Of a DNA stretch of 27,246 nucleotides, positions 1 to 9,300 are shown one piece after another; within the stretch, counting starts at the first letter, position 1, and each line of letters starts with the position of its first letter. The notes under the pieces are model-generated. The model was given only the letters and a program-made list of their open reading frames with translations, was not told the DNA's origin and searched no databases. The stretch is from Strigomonas culicis (lineage: Eukaryota > Euglenozoa > Kinetoplastea > Trypanosomatida > Trypanosomatidae), in the NCBI GenBank assembly GCA_000482145.1, contig AUXH01000218.1, positions 1 through 27,246 of the forward strand, in the 5' to 3' direction. A program made the translations under genes and the position numbers.

Positions 1-40
<40 letters not shown>
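1..40. repeat. (TA)20 dinucleotide microsatellite
   Basis: Uninterrupted TA repeat from the first base of the window, inside or just beyond the 3' UTR of the leftmost hydrolase gene. Such tracts often break assemblies, so this may be a contig edge. Confidence 0.95.
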
Positions 41-43
<3 letters not shown>

Positions 44-140
44 AAAGGGAGAAAAGCTCAAAAAAAAAGGTCAAAAAACTCCAAAAACGAAAAAAGAGGA
101 AGCACGAGTACGGACCACTTCCCTTCGCTCTCCCCTCCCA
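41..140 (-). other. 3' flank of the leftmost alpha/beta hydrolase gene
   Basis: Short non-coding stretch between the TA repeat and the TAG stop at 141-143. It is pyrimidine-rich on the minus strand over about 41-100. No gene is visible in it. Confidence 0.6.
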
Positions 141-1814
141 CTACGCCGACTTGCTCTTTTGCTGCGCGCGCCGCAGGCAGAAGCTGTCCGCGAGGTGCAG
201 CAGCAGCAGGTCGCTCGGCCCGGCCTCCCCGCGCCACTCCGCGGCGACGCCACCCACGTAGCCGAGGTGCCCCCCGGCGGGCGTCTCGATGTACACGACA
301 TGCGGGTTCGCCGCCACCGCGCGGCGCCAGCGCGCCGTGTCGATCGGCGGGCCGCACAGCGGGTCGTCGCTGTTGCTGATGCAGCACACAAACGTGTCGT
401 TGATGGGGGCGCCGGCGGCCGCCGCCCCCATGCGTTCCAGCCAGGGCAGGCTGTTCGCCGCCGCGTAGTAGGCCTCCGGACTGTCGAAGCCATTGTGCGA
501 GGCGTTGATGTAGGCATCGAACTGGCGGATGGACCGGATGTCCTTAATCGTGAGGTGGCGCCTCGCGCCGGCCTCCGCGCCGGCGGCGGCGCCGTCCCCC
601 TCGCGTGGCCCGTCGAAGGAGAAGTAGCGCGTGTCGACGTTCGGCAGCTGCATGAGCATCTCGCGGTTGTGGTGCGCGTACTTCCGCAGGCCGAGTGCAA
701 AGGCCTTCTCGTAGATCTGCGTGTACTGCCACGACCCGCTGCACACGTCGCTGCCGTTCAGGTCGAAGGGCGACGTGACGCAGAGCACCGCGGCCAGCGG
801 GGTGTTGCGGTGGCGCGCCCGCCGCTCCGCCGCGGTGGCGCACGGGCCGGCGTCGCGGCAGGCCTCCTGCGCGCGCACCTCCTGCTCCGCGACGTACTTG
901 ATGAGGTTGATGCCGCCGAGAGAGAAGCCGACGCCGATGATGGGCGCCTCAGCCGACACGGCGACGCCAAAGTGCCGCAGCAGCGCGGCGTGGCAGCGCG
1001 GCGGCGCCACGGCCTCCGCGGCCGGCGGCGTGAAGAAGTAGCTGTCCAGGACGTGCCGGATGTCGTCCGTGTAGGTCGCGCTGAACAGCCGCGGCACCTC
1101 CAGCGGCTTGCTGCCCATGCCGCGCCAGTTGAGCGCGCACACCACGTAGTGCTGCCGGGCCGCCATCCGCGCGAAGTGAAACAGATAGTTCGACGTCGAG
1201 CTGTTCAGCAGCCCGGGGAGGACGAAGAGCACGCCACGGACGTGGCCGTTCACCGGCACCGCCGCGTCCGCCGCGTCGACGACGCGCTCGAACCCTGGCG
1301 GGAACAGAAAGTCCAGGTTCAGCTGCTGCCCGTCGGAGCCCTTCACCGTCTCCCGCTTGTACACCTTCGTGTAGTCGTACGTCTTGGGCGCCGCCGCGTG
1401 CGCGTGCGACTTGCCGTGGCGGCGGGAGGATGTCACGTCGTCCGTCGCGGCGTAGTTCGGCCGGAGCCCGCCAAGGATTGTCTGCAGGTGTCCATTGTAC
1501 AGTGGGAACTCATACCTCTCCGTGTTGAAGTACGTCACCCCATCCGCGGGCGCCGCGCCGCGGTCGAGGCCGAAGCGGCGCCGCGCCGTCGCGTCTGTTT
1601 CGCTCGCCACGATGAGGATCTCGCGCTCCTTATGGAAGAGGTTGTCCCGTGCAAGATAATTGCGCTTGTTGGGGCTCTTCCAGAGGCCCCACAGAAACTT
1701 GGGCAGTTTCAGAATAAAGAAGGAAACCGCCCGAGGGATCCAATACAGAAAGATGTGACAGAACACGTGTTTGGACGTGAAAGACACGCGCTGGAGGAAA
1801 GTGGGTGGTGCCAT
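141..1814 (-). CDS. alpha/beta hydrolase, YheT/ABHD1-3 (EMB8) family, copy A
   Basis: The product has 557 residues. An N-terminal stretch of about residues 17-45 is hydrophobic and aromatic and probably anchors the enzyme to a membrane. The family signature PLYNGHLQTILGG follows at about residues 104-116. The nucleophile elbow GFSLGG carries Ser298, the acid lies in SNSDDPLCG (Asp483 or Asp484), and the base is His516 in GGHLGYV, so the triad is complete and in the usual order. Known members are serine esterases, lipases or acyltransferases acting on medium-chain acyl lipids (human ABHD3, yeast Eht1/Eeb1). The substrate here is inferred, not shown. The start at 1814 is the first ATG after a good splice acceptor (AG at 1896-1897), giving a 5' UTR of about 81 nt. 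It lies directly downstream of a diverged paralogue on the same strand. Family assignment is firm, reaction is not. Confidence 0.9.
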   Translation of the reverse strand: MAPPTFLQRVSFTSKHVFCHIFLYWIPRAVSFFILKLPKFLWGLWKSPNKRNYLARDNLFHKEREILIVASETDATARRRFGLDRGAAPADGVTYFNTERYEFPLYNGHLQTILGGLRPNYAATDDVTSSRRHGKSHAHAAAPKTYDYTKVYKRETVKGSDGQQLNLDFLFPPGFERVVDAADAAVPVNGHVRGVLFVLPGLLNSSTSNYLFHFARMAARQHYVVCALNWRGMGSKPLEVPRLFSATYTDDIRHVLDSYFFTPPAAEAVAPPRCHAALLRHFGVAVSAEAPIIGVGFSLGGINLIKYVAEQEVRAQEACRDAGPCATAAERRARHRNTPLAAVLCVTSPFDLNGSDVCSGSWQYTQIYEKAFALGLRKYAHHNREMLMQLPNVDTRYFSFDGPREGDGAAAGAEAGARRHLTIKDIRSIRQFDAYINASHNGFDSPEAYYAAANSLPWLERMGAAAAGAPINDTFVCCISNSDDPLCGPPIDTARWRRAVAANPHVVYIETPAGGHLGYVGGVAAEWRGEAGPSDLLLLHLADSFCLRRAQQKSKSA

Positions 1815-2353
1815 GTTTGCGCTCCGGTGTATGCCTTTACACAGTCAGTTTCTTGTGTTATGTATAGATTGTGCTTTTCGCTTTCCCTCTCTCAGCTGTA
1901 AGAAGTGAAAGAACTAATATGAATAAGAAAAATGCTAGTTAAGGGAAACCAATTAGAGCTGGAATTATAAGGCAAAGAAACTTTAGAGGAAACAGCAAAA
2001 AAGAGTAAACAGAAGCAAAAAAAGAAAAAAAAGGTAATGAATAATGATGATGGTAATATGAATGTAGTATAAGCAAACTCAATCACGTCAATTGTATTAA
2101 AAGTCATATGTGCATTTGAAAAAAGTGAGAAGAAAGAAGAGAATAAAAAAAGGCAAAATAGCAACTGTCACATATAGTACAATCACAATACTCCATTAGA
2201 CTATTCTTTTTTTTTATGTTTAGATTAGCATTAAAAGGGAAGAAAAACACCAATCGCCCTTCTTCTCTCTCGCTCTCTTATCCGGTATAAAAGAAAGCAA
2301 CCAAGCCAAAACGCAAAGCACCAAAGAAAAAAAAGTGTGTTACCTACGTGCCG
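1815..2353 (-). other. intergenic region between the two hydrolase genes
   Basis: AT-rich 539 nt stretch holding the 5' UTR and acceptor of copy A and the 3' UTR of copy B. It contains several A-runs and T-runs. The only minus ORF over 60 codons (1892-2164) is low-complexity Phe/Ser/Leu sequence translated from UTR. No RNA gene was recognised. Confidence 0.6.
1896..1914 (-). promoter_or_regulatory. spliced-leader acceptor for hydrolase copy A
   Basis: On the minus strand a run of mostly pyrimidines (TTCTTTCACTTCTTACAG) ends in CAG, with the AG at 1897-1896. It lies 81 nt before the ATG. This has the form of a trypanosomatid trans-splicing acceptor. The exact site used is inferred. Confidence 0.6.
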
Positions 2354-3994
2354 TTAAGGAGAGGCAGCGGCCGCCGCGCGGTGGTGCGCAATGACGCTGT
2401 CGATCGCATGGACGACCAAACGCTCCATCTCGTTCTGATGCCGCGTCGGCGCGATGCTCTCTGCCCACGGGTGCTGCAGAAACCCCAAGTGGCCCCCCAC
2501 CGGGAACTCCACACACACAATGTGGCTGTGTCCGCCCTCCGCGGTGGCCGCCGGACGGTCCGAGTCGCGCTCTGCTGGCTGCTGCTGCTGCTGCTGCTGC
2601 TGCCGCGCCGCCGCGCGGTCGATCTGCGCCTGTGCGACCTCCAGCCAGCGGGCTGCGTCCTGCGGCGCGCCGCAGATGATATCGTTCCGCGCCACAATGC
2701 AAAGCTGCGGGATCGTCGCGGTCCGCAGGTTGGTGAAGGTGTCCGCCTTGCGGTAGTAGGCGAAGGCGTCCGCGCAGCCAAAGTGCGGCGCCGTCAGGTG
2801 CTCGTCGAAGTCGCGCACCGTCCGCACGTTCGCATCGAAGAAGTTGCGCGTGTCGGTCGGCGTCCGCTGCACCGGGGAAAAGAGCCGCTCCGCGTCGATG
2901 CCGGGCAGGCGCTGGATGACCTCCTGGTGCCGATCGTAGTAGCGGCGCAGCCCGCCGAAGAAGGAGTGGTTGTACACGAGCTTCGTCCAAAACGTGTTCA
3001 TCGCCGTGTCGGCGGCGAGCAGGCTGTGTGGCGTCGTCACCGTGAGAATCGCCGCCAGCTTCTGCCGCCGGGGGCTGGCCTCTGCCCCGTCCGTCTCCTG
3101 CTGCCGGCCCTCCTCACCGGCATAGTTCGACAGGATGAGGCCGCCGAGGGAGAAGGCGAGGCCGATGATCGGCACCGGCGGCGCGTCGGCGGCGTCCCCC
3201 GCAGCGGCAGCAAAGTGCGCGCCATACAGCTCCTCGATCTTCGCGGGGGTGAGGTAGGATTCGAGCACAAAACGCACGTCCGACGTGAAGAGCGCCGAAA
3301 AGGTCTGCGGCACGTCCAGGTAGGTATCGCCGACGCCGCGCGCGTTCAGCACGAGCAGCATCACGTCTGCCGCCGCGCGGCGTGGGTCGAAGTGCGCGTA
3401 CAAGAAGTGGGCCATGCGCCGGATGTACACCTCCTGCGAGGTGCCGGTGAGACCCGGCAGCACCAGCACCACCGCCGTCGGGCGGCGCCGCCGCGGCACC
3501 CCAGCAGCAGCCCTCGCCGTCGGCGGCAGGAGCACGTCCAGACAGATGCGGTTGCCGTCGAAGGAGCGGATCACCTCGCGGTGAAAGGGTAGCGACGGGA
3601 AGGGCCGGAAGGCGCCCAAGATGGTCTGCACGTGGCCGTTGTACAGCGGATCGCGGTAGTGGTAGGCGGCGGGGGCGGCGCCGCGCTGCCGCCCGTCCTG
3701 CGGTGCGAGGAGCCGGTCCAGCCCGAAGTACTCGACCACGCTCGGCGCGCCCGTCGCGCGGCCGGCCGCCCTCGCCGCCAGCACCGCCTCCAGCGAGGGC
3801 AGCGAGATGGCGGTGATCGCGCGCGCCGGCGGCGGCGGCGGCGCCGCCCTCCACCGTGCGACCAACCGCCTCAGCAAGTGCAGGGGCACGTCCTTCAGCG
3901 CAAAGGACGCCAGGGACGTGAAGAGATAGCATGCGTGAGCCGTACAATGGACGCACAGGAAAAGAAAGCGATACAGCGGTCCTGGATTCGACAT
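2354..3994 (-). CDS. alpha/beta hydrolase, YheT/ABHD1-3 (EMB8) family, copy B
   Basis: The product has 546 residues and is a clear but strongly diverged paralogue of the next gene downstream. The family signature DPLYNGHVQTILG is near residues 110-122. The nucleophile is Ser282 in AFSLGG, the acid Asp438 in ARNDIICG, and the base His502 in GGHLGFL. Its N-terminus has a short hydrophobic segment (about residues 7-35) that could anchor it to a membrane. A run of eight glutamines (DNA about 2578-2602) sits between catalytic Asp and His and makes that interval 64 residues, against 33 in copy A. Expected activity is serine ester hydrolysis or acyl transfer on lipids; the substrate is unknown. The start at 3994 is the first ATG after a pyrimidine-rich tract. 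Confidence 0.9.
   Translation of the reverse strand: MSNPGPLYRFLFLCVHCTAHACYLFTSLASFALKDVPLHLLRRLVARWRAAPPPPPARAITAISLPSLEAVLAARAAGRATGAPSVVEYFGLDRLLAPQDGRQRGAAPAAYHYRDPLYNGHVQTILGAFRPFPSLPFHREVIRSFDGNRICLDVLLPPTARAAAGVPRRRRPTAVVLVLPGLTGTSQEVYIRRMAHFLYAHFDPRRAAADVMLLVLNARGVGDTYLDVPQTFSALFTSDVRFVLESYLTPAKIEELYGAHFAAAAGDAADAPPVPIIGLAFSLGGLILSNYAGEEGRQQETDGAEASPRRQKLAAILTVTTPHSLLAADTAMNTFWTKLVYNHSFFGGLRRYYDRHQEVIQRLPGIDAERLFSPVQRTPTDTRNFFDANVRTVRDFDEHLTAPHFGCADAFAYYRKADTFTNLRTATIPQLCIVARNDIICGAPQDAARWLEVAQAQIDRAAARQQQQQQQQPAERDSDRPAATAEGGHSHIVCVEFPVGGHLGFLQHPWAESIAPTRHQNEMERLVVHAIDSVIAHHRAAAAASP
2578..2602 (-). repeat. CAG-repeat tract encoding about eight glutamines
   Basis: Perfect CTG units on the plus strand inside hydrolase copy B. 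Because the codons are nearly all CAG, replication slippage is likely. The tract lies in the variable loop before the catalytic His. Confidence 0.85.
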
Positions 3995-4692
3995 CTTTCC
4001 TCGTCTTCGAACTAGTCGTTTTCTTAGTATTCTTATCGAACTTGGTAAGCCTTAGTCGTTTTTTCGTTTAGTCCTGAAGCGTGTGTTAATAACAGACAGA
4101 ATCAGAGAAAAGAGAATTGAGAAAGAGAAAGAGAACATATGTATATGTAGATACATCTATGAAACACTAAAAAAAAAAGATGGTAAAAAGCTTCTAATAT
4201 AGAATTCATCATTTTTTTTTTTTACTTGAAAGGGGGGGAAAGAAAGAAAGGAAAAGGAAAAAAAAGGATGACCAAATATATATATATATATATTTACTTA
4301 TTATTTCTTTATTTATAAATGCAATGACGAAAAGGAGAAAAAAAACACCACAACGCAATAACAATAACAAAAAGAAAGATGAAACGGAATTAAAATAAAG
4401 AAAATGTCGATGAAATAAGTACAATTTCTTTCATTTTTCATTATTACATGACTTCCCTACTATTGTGATTCTAAAATACATTGTCATTTCATCTCTACCT
4501 TCCATTGTTCTTTACTTTTACCATCATTATTATTTCTTCATTTTGTCTTTCTTTCTTTTTAAAAAATAATAATGATAATAACAATTACTCTATACGTGTT
4601 GGTATTCGTATTGCTGTTAAAGGAATTACCCTGTTGTTGTTCGTTTACTTTTTTTCTCCGTTTTCAAGTTTATATATGTCATTCCATTCTAA
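3995..4692 (-). other. intergenic region between the giant gene and hydrolase copy B
   Basis: AT-rich 698 nt stretch. It holds the 3' UTR of the giant gene and the acceptor of copy B. It includes a short TA repeat near 4275-4292 and purine runs around 4230-4268. ORFs in it (for example 4209-4424 minus, 4481-4798 plus) are low-complexity and not credible. Confidence 0.6.
4074..4137 (-). promoter_or_regulatory. probable spliced-leader acceptor for hydrolase copy B
   Basis: The minus strand has a long CT-rich tract (about 4100-4137) followed by the first strong CAG, with AG at 4075-4074. That is about 80 nt before the ATG at 3994. Other AGs lie nearby, so the exact site is uncertain. Confidence 0.5.
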
Positions 4693-6345
4693 CTATTTAG
4701 TGCCCCAAGCATTTTTGTGGTTACCTCCACTTCCACCACCACCGCCACCCGCGTTGTTAGTAGTGTTCGTGTTGTTGTTTCCCGGGCGCGCGCCGTAGCC
4801 GCGCCCCGTGGTGGAGGTGCTGTTGAACTTACGATAATCATTAAAATTATCGTTCTTATTATTGTTATTGTTATTATTACCACTGTTCGCTGACGCGCCG
4901 CCACGGCTGTTCGCATGATAACGGCCGGCGTTGCCGCCGCCACCGCTCCCCCCACGACCCCGACCGCCCCCCCGCCGCCGCCGCCGCCGCCGCCGCTCGC
5001 GGCCGATCCCGCGAAGGACGTGTTAGACTGCAGGAGGCTGCCCTGATGATGGTAATTGTTGTTGTTGTTATTATGATTATTGTTGTTATGGTTGCTGGCG
5101 TAGCGACTGCCCTTGCCGTGGTGGCTGGCACCACCAGCCACGGTGGCCGGTGTAGGAACAGAGGATGACAAGGTCGCCACCGAGGACGCCGTCAGCGACG
5201 TGCCCAGCACCTCCTCCGACATGGAGATGGGCGTATAGCGGTCAGCCGCCGCGGCCGCCGCCGCGCCGCCGGCCGCGGGCGTCGAGCGCGCGGTCGTGCT
5301 CGGCGGCGTGGCGGAGGGCGGTGGCAGCGGATTCAGCGCCGCGAATAAATTGCTGTAGTCGGACAAGTTATTATGATTATTGTGATGATGAATCGCATTA
5401 TTATTATTATTGTTATTGTTCATGTTGAACGCGTTGCTCGACAAACCCATCATGGAGGGGTGGTTGGCGTTGGCATTCAGCTGCTGTTGCTGCTGCTGTT
5501 GTTGCTGCTGCTGTTGCAGCTGCGTGCTGAGCGCCAACATAAAGCTCGTCATATCGGTCGACGGATTGCCACCGGCGTTCATGTTAAGATCCAGTGCCAT
5601 TCCATTGTTAGAGTTCGCATTATACCCCATCATATTAATATTCATATTGTTGTTTTTGTTATTGTTATTATTATTTGTATTGTATAACTGACTCAGCAAC
5701 TGATCGAACATCATGGCATTCGTATTGGTATTGTTATTATTCATGTTCATGGCAGAGTTAGGGGTGGTTGAGGTAAGCATGGGAGAGCTGGCGACCCCGG
5801 AGGGCGGTGGCGAGCCCGGCGTCGACGACAGCGGTGACCGTCCACCGCCGAGCGAGGATGGCGACGGGTGGACCATGTGGCCAGTGGCCATCGGGCTGTT
5901 GTTGGAGTGGTGATGCAGCATGGCCTGGACATCGCTGCTGCCGCCGGACACCATGAAGCCGCCACCCCCGCCCGCCGCGACCGCCGCCATCAGCGGGCTG
6001 GGGTTCATCCCTTGCTGCTGCTGCTGCTGCTGCCGCAGCTGCTGCAACGCGTTGTTGTTCATATTGTTATTATTGTTGTTGTTGTTATGCGGTGTCGTTG
6101 AGAACTCCGCGAACAGCTCCGCCGGTGACAGTGGCCGCTGTAGCGCCGGCAGAGGATCGCCCGACAGAAAGGATGGCTGGCTGTCGTTCTGCATATGGGG
6201 GTGCATCGGCAAGCCGAGGCCGCCAGCGCCTATGGGCGGCGTCGTCCCGTTGTTATTCGCGTTGTTGGTGAGATTGCGCATCATCAGCATGGCGGTGTTC
6301 GCACTCGCACCGCCGAGCACGTCGGTGCCGATGCCGCCAAGCTGG

Positions 6346-6377
<32 letters not shown>

Positions 6378-9300
6378 TTGGAAGGGATTGGTGGAGAAGG
6401 CGCTGAAGAGCAGTCCGGGCGCGCTGCCGCCGTTCGAGGGCGCCGCCGACGCACTGTGCGTCCGCATGTCGTCGCTGTTGTCGTTCGTGTGGGCGCTGTT
6501 CATGTGGAGGTCGAGCCCCGCGCCATGCAGTGACAGCGGCGTCGTCGCGGCGGTGTCCAGTGCGGTGGTGTTCGCTCCCGACGAGCGCGCCGGCAGCGGC
6601 GTTCCCGACAGCAGCGTCGGCTGCAGCGTCTCCGGCGCGGAGAAGAACGCGTTCGCGTCCGCGTGCTGACTGTGGTGGTGGTTGAAGAAGGACGAGAAGT
6701 CCTCGATCTCGAGGGCGGTGCCGGTGCCGGTGTGGCTCGCGGCCGTCTGCTGCAGCAGCGCAGCCGCGCGTGACTGCAGGAGCGCCTCGCGCTGCTGCTG
6801 CCGCCGCTCCCGCTCCTTCGCGCGCGCGAGCTTCTGCGCCCTCTTGTGCTGGAGCCGCACGCGCTTCTCCGCGCGCGCCTCCTTGCGGGCCGCGTGCGCG
6901 GCGAGCGCCTTCTTCTTCTCGTCGATCTGCTGCAGCAGCTGCCGCGTCTGCGCCTCCAGCTTCTCCAGCAGCCGGTCCTGCTCCTCCGCCTGGCGCCGCG
7001 CGGCCTCCAGCTCCTCCTGCGTCTGCGCCACCCGCTGCGACGTCGCGGCGCTCTCCTTGGCCGCCCTCGCGCGCTCCTTCTCCAGCGCGTCGTTCTTCGC
7101 CTGTCGCTGCTGCACGGACTGCTGTAGCCGCTCCACATCGCGGCGGAGGTCCGCGGAGGGGCTCTCGGCCGCGAGCTGCCGCTCGTGCTGGCGGCGCCGC
7201 ACCGCCTCCGCGACGGCGCGCTGCTCCTTCTGCTGCGCAATCTGCTGCGCGCTGTAGCCCTCGCGGTGCGCGCGGTGCAGCAACGCGCGCGTGGCGGTCT
7301 CTTCGCGCTGCAGTGCCTCCAGCTCGGGGGCCACGGCCGCCACCGCTGCCTCCTCCTCCTCCTCCTCCGCTAGCCCCTGCAGCGCCGCGCCGTCGTCGGG
7401 GCACGGCGTCGCCGCCACCGAGGAGTCCGCGCGCGCGTGCTTGCCCTTGCTGTTGGGCGTCGTCTGTGCGACCGCGGTGGGCGTCGCATCCGCGGGCGGC
7501 AGCAGCACCTCCGCGCTCTCCACGCTTCTGCCGTCTGCGTAGTACAGCTGGAAGTCGACCTCGAAGACGAGGCGGCGCAGGGAGGGCATGTAGGTGCGCA
7601 GCCCCGTCGCGTCCGCCACGTCGCTGCGCAGCGCGTCGTGCACGTGCGCAAAGTCGCGGAAGAAGAGGAAGGCGCCGGGCTCCAGCAGCGCCTCCTTCTC
7701 GGTGAAGAGCCCGCCGGTGCTGGCCACGTCGTCGTCCTCCATCGCGCCGCTGGGCTGCGGCGTGCCGGTCTTTCCCTGCTGCTGCTTCTTCTTCTTCTGC
7801 TTCTTCGTCTCCGCGGTGCGGAGCAGCACGTGGACCTGCAGCGGCTCCGACCAGCGGTGGAAGAGCACGAGCGTCATCTGCCGGTCCTCCACCCACAGCA
7901 GCGCGCGGAACTTAAAGCGTTTGTGGAGCACGTGGAACTTGTTGCCCACCCACTTCTCCGCGTACGACCAGCCGAGGCAGTGGGCGTTGTCGATGGTGCA
8001 CAGGAACTTCCCGGGGCCGCACTCCTGCACCTGCAGCTTCGGCAAGAAGGGCAGCTGCGCGAGTCCGACTCGTAGTGTCTGCCGCGGGTCGACCGTCGCG
8101 GCGGCGGCGGCCACGATACTGCTGTGCGGCGGCGTCAGCCGGTACTGGCCGAGCCGCAGCAGCTGGATGGTGTTCGTCGCGCCGGTCTGCGCCGTGAAGG
8201 TGGTCTTCATGTCCGCCACATCCGCGCGGTACATCGACGGCGGCTCGTAGAGATAAAACGCGATGCGCTCGGCAAGCGCCTCCGATGCCGCGTGTGGGTC
8301 GAGCTGCAGCTCGTCGTTGATGTTCAGCCGCAGGTCCTCACTCGCGATCTGCTTCAGCAGCTCCAGCGGCGCCGGCAGCAGCAGCAGCAGCAGCCCCACC
8401 GCGCAGACCGTGTCGTAGACGGCGCTGCCGTTGCGGTACGCGTCGTAGTTGTACAAGAGCGGCACGTTCGGCTTGATGGACAGGTTCCGGGGGTTCTGCT
8501 TCGCGTCGAAGAGCTCGTGCAGCGTCGCGCGCGCGGCCGCGGTGGTGAAGGCCGGCGGCGCGAAGCCGAGGTCGACGGCGGCCGCGCCCACCTCCTCGCG
8601 TGGCATGCGGGCCATCTGGTAGTGCAGCAGATAGCGTAGCTGCTCCAGGAAGAGCCGGCTGTGCGCCGTCGTCGCGTAGGCGCCGCCCACCTCGTCGTCG
8701 GCGGCCGCATCCGCGGCGGCGACCGGCGGCGCCTCCACCTCGAAGCTGTCCGTGTCCGTGTCGTAGTAGCAGCTGCCGAGGCTGCCGAAGCGGAAAATGT
8801 TGAACTGCGCGGAGATCTTCTTCTTCGCGCTGTCCTTGATCGTCTGGTCGCGGCTCGCCTCGCAGTCCATGTACGTGCGCATGAGCACCGCCGCGAGAAT
8901 GGCCGCCTCCTCCAACTTGAAGGCGAGCAGCGCGACGTACGGGTCCTTCGTGTACTCGAGATAGTTCATGATGACGTCCACCTCGAAGTCGTCCAGCCGC
9001 ATGTCGTCGAGAATGGAGCTCTGCAGCACCTCCTCGCCGCCCTCGCCGCCGGGCGCCGCCGCGGCGTCGCCGTCCGCCGCCTGCCGCGCGGCGCCGCTGT
9101 CACCACCCGTCTCGCCGCCGCCGAGCACGCGGTCCATTTTCCGCTGCCGCCGGTCCGGCAGCAGGAAGCTCATCAGCAGCATCCGCGACTGCTCCGACAG
9201 CGACGAGGCGATGTCGACGCGCGTCTGCGTGTCCTTGCGGTGCAGCCACACCGCCTCCTCCAACACAAACCCGACGTCCTCGGGGTCCATGAAGCTCGCG

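Noticed and set aside
159..1901. 580-codon plus-strand ORF opposite hydrolase copy A
   Set aside because: Its translation is Arg/Val/His-rich with no domain and mirrors a well-supported minus-strand gene. GC-rich third positions keep the opposite frame open.
2578..2602. CAG tracts as mobile or CRISPR-like repeats
   Set aside because: They are in-frame codon repeats in coding sequence, without spacers or flanking duplications.
2348..3592. 414-codon plus-strand ORF opposite hydrolase copy B
   Set aside because: It is a shadow of the real hydrolase gene, with the same composition bias and no recognisable motif.
6253..7896. 547-codon minus-strand ORF in a second frame of the giant gene
   Set aside because: Gly/Arg/Ala-rich translation of the same strand out of frame. 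The overlapping frame has a proper coiled coil.
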